Positions 1 to 6,708 of a DNA stretch of 19,121 nucleotides are shown piece after piece. Location: contig JBBRPS010000081.1 in the NCBI GenBank assembly GCA_038227745.1, positions 1-19,121 of the forward strand. The letters run 5' to 3'. The first letter of the stretch is position 1. Each line of letters opens with the position of its first letter. Below the pieces are notes generated by a model that was given only the letters and a program-made list of their open reading frames with translations, was not told where the DNA came from and searched no databases. The DNA comes from DASPXY01 sp038227745 (GTDB lineage Bacteria; Planctomycetota; Planctomycetia; Gemmatales; Gemmataceae). The position numbers and the translations under genes are program-made.

Positions 1-61
1 CGCGCAGCGGATCTGGCTCACCCGCTCGCCCCCCGCGCAGCGGGATCTGGCTCACCGCTCG
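1..61. repeat. Two-copy tandem repeat, period 33 bp, at window edge
   Basis: Two near-identical copies of a roughly 27-base unit (CGCGCAGCGG, then ATCTGGCTCAC, then CGCTCG) start at positions 1 and 34. They differ by single-base insertions in short G and C runs. The first copy touches the window edge, so the array may extend further upstream. No ORF with recognisable content covers it. It may be an intergenic repeat of the host genome. Confidence 0.6.
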
Positions 62-506
62 CGGCTAAACGGCTACAGATTTCCGCCGCGGGCCGGCCGT
101 CCGCACGGCAGCCGAGCCGCGGCCACCCCATAGCTTGCTTCTGTTGCGTCCGTAGAATACCCAGTCGAGCAGCCTTGCTGCGAGGATGCGCGCCACCTGG
201 GGCGGCTTCGCGGACAGGGCGCCCCCGCGCAAAGGAAGGCCCGCGGTAGGATACGCGGGATCAAGGTCCGCTCTGTCGTGGAGAGCGGCCGCTGCCCGCT
301 TGAGCTGCGCTCGGGACGGGCGGTTTTCGCTTCGTTGAGCCGGCAGGCGGGAAGGCTGACATTCTCCGGGTTGACCCGCCCGCCGCGCCTGGCCCAGGTC
401 GGCAGCCCCTGCATCACGATCCGAAGCGGCGGTTCCCGGTTTGTTTGCCTGGCCTCTCCGCGTGTGCCTCGGCGGCCGCCTTCAAACGTTGTTCACGGGA
501 GAATCC
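62..506. other. Non-coding leader upstream of the propeller gene
   Basis: About 445 bases without a convincing gene. The open frames on both strands give arginine/proline-rich translations with no recognisable motif, and they look like high-GC artefacts. A promoter for the downstream gene is expected here, but I see no clear -35/-10 pair. The only strong signal is the GGGAGA ribosome-binding site at 497-502, just before the ATG at 507. Confidence 0.5.
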
Positions 507-1931
507 ATGATGCGCACGTCACGCGTGGGAAAGTGGTTGGCGGCGGCGTTCGCCGCCCTTTGTTTGTATGCGTTGATCCCCGACAGCCACCCCGTTGTCG
601 GCCAGGGCCGGGCCGAGCAAGGCAAGGCCGGCAAGGGCAAGAAGGGGAAGAAGGGGAAGAAGGGGGTCACGCTGACGTTCCCCCCGAAGCTGCCCGACGG
701 CAAGGACGTCGTCACCGTCACCGCCGCCGAGTTCCTCAAGGCGCCGGCCACACTCGGCAAGGACGTGGCCGTGGCGAAAACCCCGCCGACCGTCGATTTC
801 CTGTACTACCCGGGCCAGACGTACCCCGGCAAGATCTGGTCCAACTGGGGCGACGGCCTGGCGGTCAACGGCAAGTACTACTCGTCGATCGGCGACCACG
901 AGGCGCCCGCGGGGCACGCGTTCGTCTACGAGTACGACCCGGTCAAGAAGGCCGTGCGCCTGCTGTGCAACATCACTGAGCTGCTCGCCAAGATCCTGGG
1001 CTACAAGCCGGGCAAGGTCCACGGCCGGATCGACCTCGGCAGCGACGGCTGGCTCTACTTCTCGACGCACCGCGGCTCGACGACCGTGACGAGCGACGCC
1101 AACCATTACCAGGGCGACTGGATCATCCGCTGCGACCCCAAGAGCGGCAAGAGTGAGGTCGTCGTCTGCGGGCCCGTGCCCAAGCACTGCATCCCGTGCA
1201 GCGTGCTCGACCCGGACCGGCTGATCTTCTACGGCGGCACGGCCCCGGGCACCGACGCCAAGGACAAGGGCGTGCAGTTCTTCGCCTATGACGTGAAGAA
1301 CCGTAAGCTCCTCTACTCCGGCCCCGACGGCCCGCCGCGCTACCTGGTCTTCGCGAAATCGACCGGCAAGGTCTACTACGTCCCCGGCAAGGAAAACATG
1401 GTCGGCCGGCTGATGTGCTACGACCCGGCCAAGGGGGGCGCGCCGTTCCCGATCAAGGCCTCGCTGGGCCTGCGCGCCGCCACGCAGGAGACGCCGCAGG
1501 GCTACGTCTACACCGTCTCCAAGGGCGCGCGGGGCGGCGCGTCCACCCTCTACGCCTTCAACACCAAGACCGAACAGGTCGAAACCCTGGGGCCGGCCGC
1601 CGTCGGCTCGGCCCAGTACATCACCTCCATCGACGCCGACCCGACGGGCCGTTACCTCTACTACATCCCCGGGGCGCACGGCGGCGCCGACAAGGACGGC
1701 ACCCCGGTCGTCCAGTTCGACGTCCAGACGAAACGGCGGAAGGTGATCGCCTTCCTGCACCCGTACTTCAAGGACCGGTACGGGGCCACCCCGGTCGGCA
1801 CCTTCAGCTCGGCGGTGGATCCCGCGGGCGACAAGCTCTACGTCACCTGGAACGTCAACCGCGGCGGCCGGGCCTGGGACTGCTGCGCGCTGACGGTGAT
1901 TCACATCCCCGAAGCCGAGCGGCGGCCCTGA
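507..1931 (+). CDS. Exported beta-propeller-like protein with lysine-rich N-terminal tail
   Basis: A 474-residue protein. I chose the ATG at 507 over the upstream in-frame ATG at 441, because GGGAGA lies 4 bases before it and a signal peptide begins directly there (MMRTSRVGKW, then a hydrophobic stretch to about residue 24). A Gly/Lys block (KGKKGKKGKKG, residues 43-53) follows, then about 400 residues of short repeating beta-strand units. Propeller-like phrases include 'DGWLYFST', 'GKVYYVPG' and 'GRYLYYIPG'. This suggests a six- or seven-bladed propeller outside the cytoplasm. No catalytic motif is recognisable and the ligand is unknown. It lies 72 bp upstream of the CRTAC1-type gene on the same strand, so the two are probably co-transcribed. 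The fold is inferred from repeat texture; the coding call itself is strong. Confidence 0.8.
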   Translation: MMRTSRVGKWLAAAFAALCLYALIPDSHPVVGQGRAEQGKAGKGKKGKKGKKGVTLTFPPKLPDGKDVVTVTAAEFLKAPATLGKDVAVAKTPPTVDFLYYPGQTYPGKIWSNWGDGLAVNGKYYSSIGDHEAPAGHAFVYEYDPVKKAVRLLCNITELLAKILGYKPGKVHGRIDLGSDGWLYFSTHRGSTTVTSDANHYQGDWIIRCDPKSGKSEVVVCGPVPKHCIPCSVLDPDRLIFYGGTAPGTDAKDKGVQFFAYDVKNRKLLYSGPDGPPRYLVFAKSTGKVYYVPGKENMVGRLMCYDPAKGGAPFPIKASLGLRAATQETPQGYVYTVSKGARGGASTLYAFNTKTEQVETLGPAAVGSAQYITSIDADPTGRYLYYIPGAHGGADKDGTPVVQFDVQTKRRKVIAFLHPYFKDRYGATPVGTFSSAVDPAGDKLYVTWNVNRGGRAWDCCALTVIHIPEAERRP

Positions 1932-2003
1932 GCGGGTCGCTGAGGGGGGCAAGACCAAACCTATTTCCGGGGAGCCATTGCTATCATCGCAAGAGGAACT
2001 ACG

Positions 2004-3707
2004 GTGAGCCCTTCGCGCGCCGCGACGTTGCGCACGGCCTGCTTTGCCCTCCTGACGCTTCTGGCCCTTGCGGCAGGAGCCGCGCTCCTGGCCCAAGGTC
2101 CGGGGGAGAAAAAGCCGGCGACCGCCTACCCCTTTGTCTTCCGGGACGTGGGGAACGAGGCCGGCCTCTTCCCCCACGCGGCCGGCATCCGCGGCCACGG
2201 CGCGGCCTGGGGCGACGTGGACGGCGACGGCTGGCCGGACCTCTTCGTCGCCTCCTTCCACGACGCCGGCTCCAAGCCCGGCCTGTTCTTCCGCAACGAC
2301 CGGGGGAAATTCCGCCTGGACGAGCAGGAGCACCTGCGCACCTCCGGCATGGGCAGCGGCGCTCTGTTCGTCGATCTCACCAACAACGGGCGCCTGGACC
2401 TGTACGTCTCCAACTGCGCCCTGGAGGGCAAGACGGCGGTCCGGAAGATCCCGAGCTACCTGTTCCGCAACGAGGGCCAGGGCAAGTTCACGGACGTCAC
2501 CAAGGACAGCGGCGCCTCGCTCCCCGCGTTCGCCGGCCGGGGTCTTGCGGCGCTCGACTTCGACGGCGACGGCCTGCTCGATCTGATCGCCTGCGAGCGC
2601 TACTACGGCGCCGTCAAATACGGCCCCGCCCTGTTCCGCAACAAGGGAAACCACCGCTTTGAGAACGTCGCCAGGGACGCCGGCCTCCCCCCGGGCCTGT
2701 CGGGGCTCGGCGTGGCGGTCGCGGATCTCAACAACGACGGCTGGCCCGATCTGTTCCTGACCGAGGGCGACGGCAACCACCGCCTGTACCTCAACGACGG
2801 CAAGGGCAAGTTCTACGAGGCGCCAGGCAGCCGGGGGGTCTTCCGCTGGAAAAACCTGGGCAAGGACGACACGCCGGCCGGCGTCTGCATCGCCGACGTC
2901 AACCGCGACGGCCTGCCCGACATCGTCATCGGCCACCACAACAAGGCCCCCTGGAAAAACCCCGCCCCCGTTCGCCTCTACCTCAACCGCGGCGTCAAGG
3001 ACGGCGTCCCGGCCTTCGAGGACGTCACCGAGGCCGCCGGCCTGAAGCCCCTGGGCATGAAGGCGCCGCACGTCGAGATCCAGGACTTCGACAACGACGG
3101 CTGGCCCGACATCTACGTCAGCATCGTCAAGTTCAAGGACGGCAAGCCCTACCCGATCCTCTACAAGAACCTCGGGGTCAAGGACGGCATCCCGCGCTTC
3201 CGCGAGGACGCCTGGGCGGTCAACGACTTCCCCACCAAGGCGGACCTGGCCATCAAGAGGTCGGGCGCCTTCTTCGACAAGGTGCTCAAGGACAAGAAGA
3301 TCATCTACATGGCGGCGGGCCCGTCGTGTGACTTCGACCGCGACGGCCGCCTCGACCTGCTGCTGACGAACTGGTGGGTCAACGACCGGTCGCTGCTGCT
3401 GCGCAACGAGACACCGGGCGGCAACTGGCTCGACGTCCGGGTCGAGGGGAGCGGGGGCGTCAACCGCATGGGGGTCGGCAGCAAGGTCAAGGTCTACCCG
3501 GCCGGGAAGTTGGGGGAGGCGTCGGCCCTGCTGGGGTTTCGCGAGATCAACGCCGGCTACGGCTACTGCTCCGGCCAGGAGGCCGTGGCCCACTTCGGCC
3601 TGGGCAAGGAGGAGCGCGTTGATGTGCAGGTCACCCTCCCCCACGGCAAGGGCACGTTCGAGCAAAAAGGTATCAGGGCGAACCAGCGGGTCACCCTGAA
3701 GCGGTAA
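2004..3707 (+). CDS. CRTAC1-family FG-GAP/VCBS repeat protein with C-terminal ASPIC/UnbV domain
   Basis: A 567-residue exported protein starting at GTG 2004, with AAGAGGAA at 1991-1998 as ribosome-binding site. A signal peptide covers about residues 1-31. Seven calcium-binding loops of the DxDxDGxxD type begin at D71, D124, D185, D241, D298, D361 and D443, for example DVDGDGWPD and DFDNDGWPD, as in integrin-like FG-GAP/VCBS propellers. In the second loop (DLTNNGRLD) one acid is replaced. The C-terminal 95 residues match the ASPIC/UnbV domain, with NRMGVGSKV at 487-495 and a terminal VTLPHGKGTFE segment. The family is abundant in planctomycetes and is thought to serve surface binding or adhesion; no specific ligand can be read from the sequence. 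It follows the propeller gene by 72 bp and probably shares its transcript. Confidence 0.9.
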   Translation: MSPSRAATLRTACFALLTLLALAAGAALLAQGPGEKKPATAYPFVFRDVGNEAGLFPHAAGIRGHGAAWGDVDGDGWPDLFVASFHDAGSKPGLFFRNDRGKFRLDEQEHLRTSGMGSGALFVDLTNNGRLDLYVSNCALEGKTAVRKIPSYLFRNEGQGKFTDVTKDSGASLPAFAGRGLAALDFDGDGLLDLIACERYYGAVKYGPALFRNKGNHRFENVARDAGLPPGLSGLGVAVADLNNDGWPDLFLTEGDGNHRLYLNDGKGKFYEAPGSRGVFRWKNLGKDDTPAGVCIADVNRDGLPDIVIGHHNKAPWKNPAPVRLYLNRGVKDGVPAFEDVTEAAGLKPLGMKAPHVEIQDFDNDGWPDIYVSIVKFKDGKPYPILYKNLGVKDGIPRFREDAWAVNDFPTKADLAIKRSGAFFDKVLKDKKIIYMAAGPSCDFDRDGRLDLLLTNWWVNDRSLLLRNETPGGNWLDVRVEGSGGVNRMGVGSKVKVYPAGKLGEASALLGFREINAGYGYCSGQEAVAHFGLGKEERVDVQVTLPHGKGTFEQKGIRANQRVTLKR

Positions 3708-4017
3708 CCCTCGAACAGGAGCCGTCCATGAACCCACTCCGCATTGCCCTGGGCCAGGGGTGGTGCGGTCGCCGCTTCCGCCCGCGCAGCCAGGCAACTG
3801 CTCCCCCTGCTCCTGGGCGTACCAACCTTCGACCCGCTCGGCGTGCAGCCAGGCCTCGCCCCCCACGCCGATCAGCCGACTGGCCCCCGGGGAGACGTTG
3901 CCTTCCAGACGGCGGGCGCGGCCCGTCTCCACCCACGCCCGCGAAGAGGGCCGGACGGCCAGAGCTCAGCACCGTCACGATCTCTGCAAACAGACGGTCT
4001 TGCCATCGGGCGGGGAG
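3708..4017. other. Intergenic scar with an orphan RBS and start codon
   Basis: About 310 bases between the convergent CRTAC1-type (+) and LRR (-) genes. At its left end AGGAG (3717-3721) sits 6 bases before ATG 3728, only 20 bp after the upstream stop. That is the spacing expected for a third gene in that operon. The frame that follows (100 residues to 4030) is arginine/proline-rich, has no recognisable motif and runs into the LRR gene on the other strand. The right part of the gap resembles broken WD40 coding on the minus strand, listed separately. I see no terminator hairpin. Confidence 0.35.
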
Positions 4018-4019
4018 TC
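3900..4019 (-). pseudogene. Possible frameshifted WD40-repeat debris
   Basis: On the minus strand, 4019-3993 reads DSPPDGKTV, close to the SPDGKTV turn of bacterial WD40 repeats. After frame changes, 3935-3900 reads WVETGRARRLEG, close to the 'WDxETGxxxRxLEG' phrase of the same repeats. The pieces lie in different frames with stops between them, so no intact product exists. The match rests on two short motifs and could be coincidence in GC-rich DNA. If real, it marks a gene destroyed by rearrangement in this gap. Confidence 0.25.
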
Positions 4020-6213
4020 AGTCGGGATGACTGATGTCGCAGTTGGGCAGCGCCTGCTGCAGCTTCTCTACCCCCGCGTCCGTCACCGGGGTCTCGCCAA
4101 GCCACAGCCACTCAAGCTGCGTCAGCCCGGACAGGTGCTCCAGGCCCGCGTCCGTTATCCGGGAGTGGGCAAGATCCAGCGATCGAAGCCGCGTCAGCCC
4201 GGTCAGGTACTCCAGCCCCGCGTCCATCACCTCCGACCTGTAGAGATCCAGCTCCTCAAGCTGGTTCAGCCCGGCCAAGTGCGGCAGTCCCGCGTCCGTC
4301 ACCTCGGCATGGTTGAGTCGAAGGCTCTGAAGCTGCGTCAGCCCCAACAGGTGCTGCAGTCCCCCGCCCGCCACGCAGATCCCGCCAAGGTTCAGCTCCC
4401 GAAGCTGGGTGAGCCCGGCCAGGTGCTTCAGCCCCGCGGACGTCACCCGGGAGAAGCGAAGATTTAGCGCCCGAAGCTGGTTCAGCCCGGCGAGATGCTT
4501 CAGGCCCACGTCCGTTACCTGGGTATAGCTGAGATCCAACTCCATTTGCAGCTGCGTCAACCCGGCCAGGTGCTCCAGCCCGGCGTCTGTTACCTGGGTA
4601 TGGCTGAGATCCAGCGCCACCTGGAGCTGCGCCAGCCCGGCCAGGTGCTCCAGCCCCGCGCCCGTCACCTGGGTACCGCGGAGATGCAGCGTCTGGAGCT
4701 GTGTCAATCCGGCCAGGTGCTCCAGCCCCGCGTCCGTCACCTGGGCGCCGGTCAGGTCCAGCTCCTGAAGCTGGTTCAGCCCGGCCAGGTGCTCCAGCCC
4801 CGCGTCCGTCACCTGGTTACACATGAGATGCAGCGTCTGGAGTTGCGTCAGCCCGGCCAGGTGCCCCAGCCCCGCGTCCGTCACCTCGGTACCGCCCTGC
4901 GACGGGGTTGAAGTGCCGGGGGAGAGATGCAGAGTCCGGAGCTGCGTCAGCCCGGCCAGGTGCTTCAGCCCTGCGCCCGTCACCTTCGGGCAGTCAAGAC
5001 TCAGCTCCCGAAGCTGCGTCAGCGCGGCCAGGTGCTTCAGCCCCGCGTCCGTCACTTCTGCCCCTGCGAGATTCAGATTCTGAGGCTGTGTCAGCGCGGC
5101 CAGGTGCTCCAACCCCACGTCCGTCGCCAGCCCGGCCAGGTGCTCCAACCCCGCGTCCGTTACTTGGGAGTAAAAAAGATTCAGCTTCCGAAGTTGCGTC
5201 AGCCCGGCCAGGTGCTTCACCCCCGCACCCGTCACTGGGGTACCGCGGAGATCCAACTCTTGAAGCTGCGTCAGCACGGCCAGGTGCTTCACCCCCGCGT
5301 CCGTCGCCTGGGTACAGCCGAGGTCCAGCTCCTGAAGCTGGTTCAGCCCGGACAGGTGCTCCAGGCCCGCATCCGTCACCTGGGTGCTACCGAGATCCAG
5401 AGAGTGAAGCCGGGTGAGCCCGGCGAGGTGCTGCAGGCCCGCGTCCGTTACCTCGGTAGCGCAGAGATCCAACTCTTGAAGCTGCGTCAGCCCGGCGAGG
5501 TGCTGCAGGCCCGCGTCCGTTACCTCGGTAGCGCAGAGATCCAACTCTTGAAGCTGCGTCAGCCCGGCCAGGTGCTGCAGGCCCGCGCCCGTCACCGGGA
5601 TCCCGCTCAGGGACAGCCCCCGCAGCTGCGTCAGCCCGGCCAGGTGTTGCAGACCCGCGTCGGTGAGCCTGGTGTCTTCTCCGGAAGATGAGAGGCTGAG
5701 CGTGACTACTTGCGCGAGCAGGCCGCGTGCGACCACGCGCCGCAAGGACTCGTCCTCCGCGACATCTAGTCGCAGCGCGCTCACCCAGCTCTGCTGCGCC
5801 AGGAACCACTGCGACATCGGCTCCCCGGCCAGCACCTCGGCCGCCACCCGCAACGACGGCAGGCCGCGCCGGAAACTCACCTCGATCGGTTGCGGCGGGC
5901 TGCCCAGCCAGGCCTCACCGTGTTGGCGGAGCAATTCCACCTCCCGCCGCGTCAGCTCTGCTCGGTGAGGATCCTCCTCGTCCGGGCCCACCGCCGCCCG
6001 GCACAGAATGGTACATGAAATTCGCGTCAGCTCTTCTCGGCAAGGGCCCTCCTCGTCCGGGCGGGCCAGCGCACACTGGAGGCGGATGAACTCGCCGCGT
6101 GGGTCGCCGCGCTCCTCCAGCCAGTCGGCGAAGATCAAGCGCGGGGCGTCATCCTCGGGGTCGTCGCGGATGGCGGCCAGGAAGGCGCCTTGTTGGTCCT
6201 TGGGCGCAGTCAT
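4018..6213 (-). CDS. TIGR02996-domain leucine-rich-repeat protein
   Basis: A 731-residue protein. I start it at ATG 6213, 7 bases after GGAG; an adjacent GTG at 6216 is the alternative. Residues 1-50 match the planctomycete TIGR02996 domain (FLAAIRDDPEDDAPRLIFAD, then WLEERGDPRGEFIRLQ). Residues about 50-180 form a charged linker region. From about residue 181 there are some 22 repeats of 24 residues with consensus TDAGLxHLAGLTQLxxLDLxxTxV, ending in the cap LQQALPNCDISHPD. The repeats lack a secretion signal, so a cytoplasmic protein-binding role is likely; the partner is unknown. Oddities are two identical adjacent 72-bp units, one half unit of 12 residues, one unit lengthened by a Ser/Pro/Gly insert, and a 25-codon duplication in the linker. 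Coding certainty is high and function is undetermined. Confidence 0.9.
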   Translation of the reverse strand: MTAPKDQQGAFLAAIRDDPEDDAPRLIFADWLEERGDPRGEFIRLQCALARPDEEGPCREELTRISCTILCRAAVGPDEEDPHRAELTRREVELLRQHGEAWLGSPPQPIEVSFRRGLPSLRVAAEVLAGEPMSQWFLAQQSWVSALRLDVAEDESLRRVVARGLLAQVVTLSLSSSGEDTRLTDAGLQHLAGLTQLRGLSLSGIPVTGAGLQHLAGLTQLQELDLCATEVTDAGLQHLAGLTQLQELDLCATEVTDAGLQHLAGLTRLHSLDLGSTQVTDAGLEHLSGLNQLQELDLGCTQATDAGVKHLAVLTQLQELDLRGTPVTGAGVKHLAGLTQLRKLNLFYSQVTDAGLEHLAGLATDVGLEHLAALTQPQNLNLAGAEVTDAGLKHLAALTQLRELSLDCPKVTGAGLKHLAGLTQLRTLHLSPGTSTPSQGGTEVTDAGLGHLAGLTQLQTLHLMCNQVTDAGLEHLAGLNQLQELDLTGAQVTDAGLEHLAGLTQLQTLHLRGTQVTGAGLEHLAGLAQLQVALDLSHTQVTDAGLEHLAGLTQLQMELDLSYTQVTDVGLKHLAGLNQLRALNLRFSRVTSAGLKHLAGLTQLRELNLGGICVAGGGLQHLLGLTQLQSLRLNHAEVTDAGLPHLAGLNQLEELDLYRSEVMDAGLEYLTGLTRLRSLDLAHSRITDAGLEHLSGLTQLEWLWLGETPVTDAGVEKLQQALPNCDISHPD
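5101..5172. repeat. Half-unit (36-bp) LRR duplication
   Basis: The block at 5101-5136 and the one starting at 5137 share CAGGTGCTCCAACCCC followed by a near-identical CGTCCGT segment, offset by 36 bases. The protein has TDAGLEHLAGLA followed immediately by TDVGLEHLAAL. A 12-residue half unit therefore interrupts the 24-residue LRR register without breaking the frame. Confidence 0.75.
5417..5560. repeat. Perfect 72-bp tandem duplication inside the LRR gene
   Basis: Positions 5417-5488 and 5489-5560 are identical base for base, and the identity continues 8 bases into the next unit (to 5568). Each copy encodes exactly one 24-residue LRR ending in ELDLCATEV. Neighbouring repeats differ at many positions, so this duplication must be recent or maintained by gene conversion. 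Confidence 0.9.
5949..6074. repeat. 75-bp in-frame duplication in the LRR protein linker
   Basis: A segment beginning GCGTCAGCTCTGCTCGG at 5949 recurs as GCGTCAGCTCTTCTCGG at 6024, offset 75 bases. Both contain CCTCCTCGTCCGGGC. The protein shows it as RPDEEGPCREELTR followed by GPDEEDPHRAELTR. Other TIGR02996 proteins, as I recall them, have one such segment, so this looks like a lineage-specific 25-codon duplication. Confidence 0.7.
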
Positions 6214-6276
6214 CACGGAACTCCGCAGAAAAGAGCCCGGTCCCGGGAGATGCCACCGGAGCCACCACCCTGCGGC

Positions 6277-6282
6277 AGTCTA
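6277..6282 (-). promoter_or_regulatory. Weak -10-like element upstream of the LRR gene
   Basis: TAGACT reads on the minus strand about 65 bases before the LRR start, a 4 of 6 match to the sigma-70 -10 box. The sequence 17 bases further upstream does not resemble a -35 element. This is the only promoter-like signal I could find for this gene. Confidence 0.2.
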
Positions 6283-6362
6283 CCACCGCCACCGCATTGC
6301 CGCCAGAGGGGGCCGCCACCGCCCTCCCTACGCCCGGTGGCTCCGCCTCAGGCGAGAAACAG

Positions 6363-6644
6363 TGTCTCAACAGCGTGGCACGGATGCAACAGGGGCGTCA
6401 CCGGAAAATGACGCAGGGGTTGCTGGACTTGAAGCGGCTGTACTGGAACTGCCGGGCGTTTCGGACGGGGCACCGCCGCAAGAAGTCGCCCTACGAGTTG
6501 CAAGGGTTGCGACTGCCGACGCGGGAATGGTGGGAGTTACTGCGGCTAACGCCGCAGCAGTTACGCGAACAGCTACAGGTGGCGAACGACACTGCTGGCG
6601 AGCCGCCGCCGCAACAAGTGTCCGGGGAGGATGTTGCGGCTTGA
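6363..6644 (+). pseudogene. Truncated transposase, C-terminal tail only
   Basis: In one plus-strand frame the last 93 residues before the TGA at 6642-6644 read CLNSVARMQQGRHRKMTQG, LLDLKRLYWNCRAFRTGHRR, KKSPYELQGLRLP and EWWELLRLTPQQLREQL. This resembles the C-terminal end of DDE-type transposases common in planctomycete genomes, whose tails carry 'LDLKRLYWN', 'SPYELLGL' and 'WELL' phrases. Upstream of about 6363 the same frame becomes low-complexity with no catalytic domain, and it overlaps the LRR gene start region, so the fragment is the remnant of an element. The exact IS family cannot be fixed from this tail. I see no terminal inverted repeat. Confidence 0.55.
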
Positions 6645-6708
6645 GAAAGTCCCCAAGGAAGCCGCCGGAAGCCTTTGCTGGCTCGCTACGGGTTGTCTAA
6701 CGGCGTCA

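Noticed and set aside
519..3932. A 1137-codon minus-strand open frame opposite the propeller and CRTAC1-type genes
   Set aside because: Its translation is Val/Ala/Arg/Asp-rich without motifs, while both plus-strand genes have signal peptides and recognisable domains. GC-rich third codon positions suppress antisense stops.
4927..5691. Plus-strand frame with repeating 'QPGQVLQPRVRHLG' units
   Set aside because: The periodicity is the 72-bp LRR repeat read on the wrong strand. The minus-strand translation gives textbook LRRs.
4018..5700. Regular short repeats that could suggest a CRISPR array
   Set aside because: The repeats are 72 bp, imperfect, without unique spacers, and encode in-frame LRR units.
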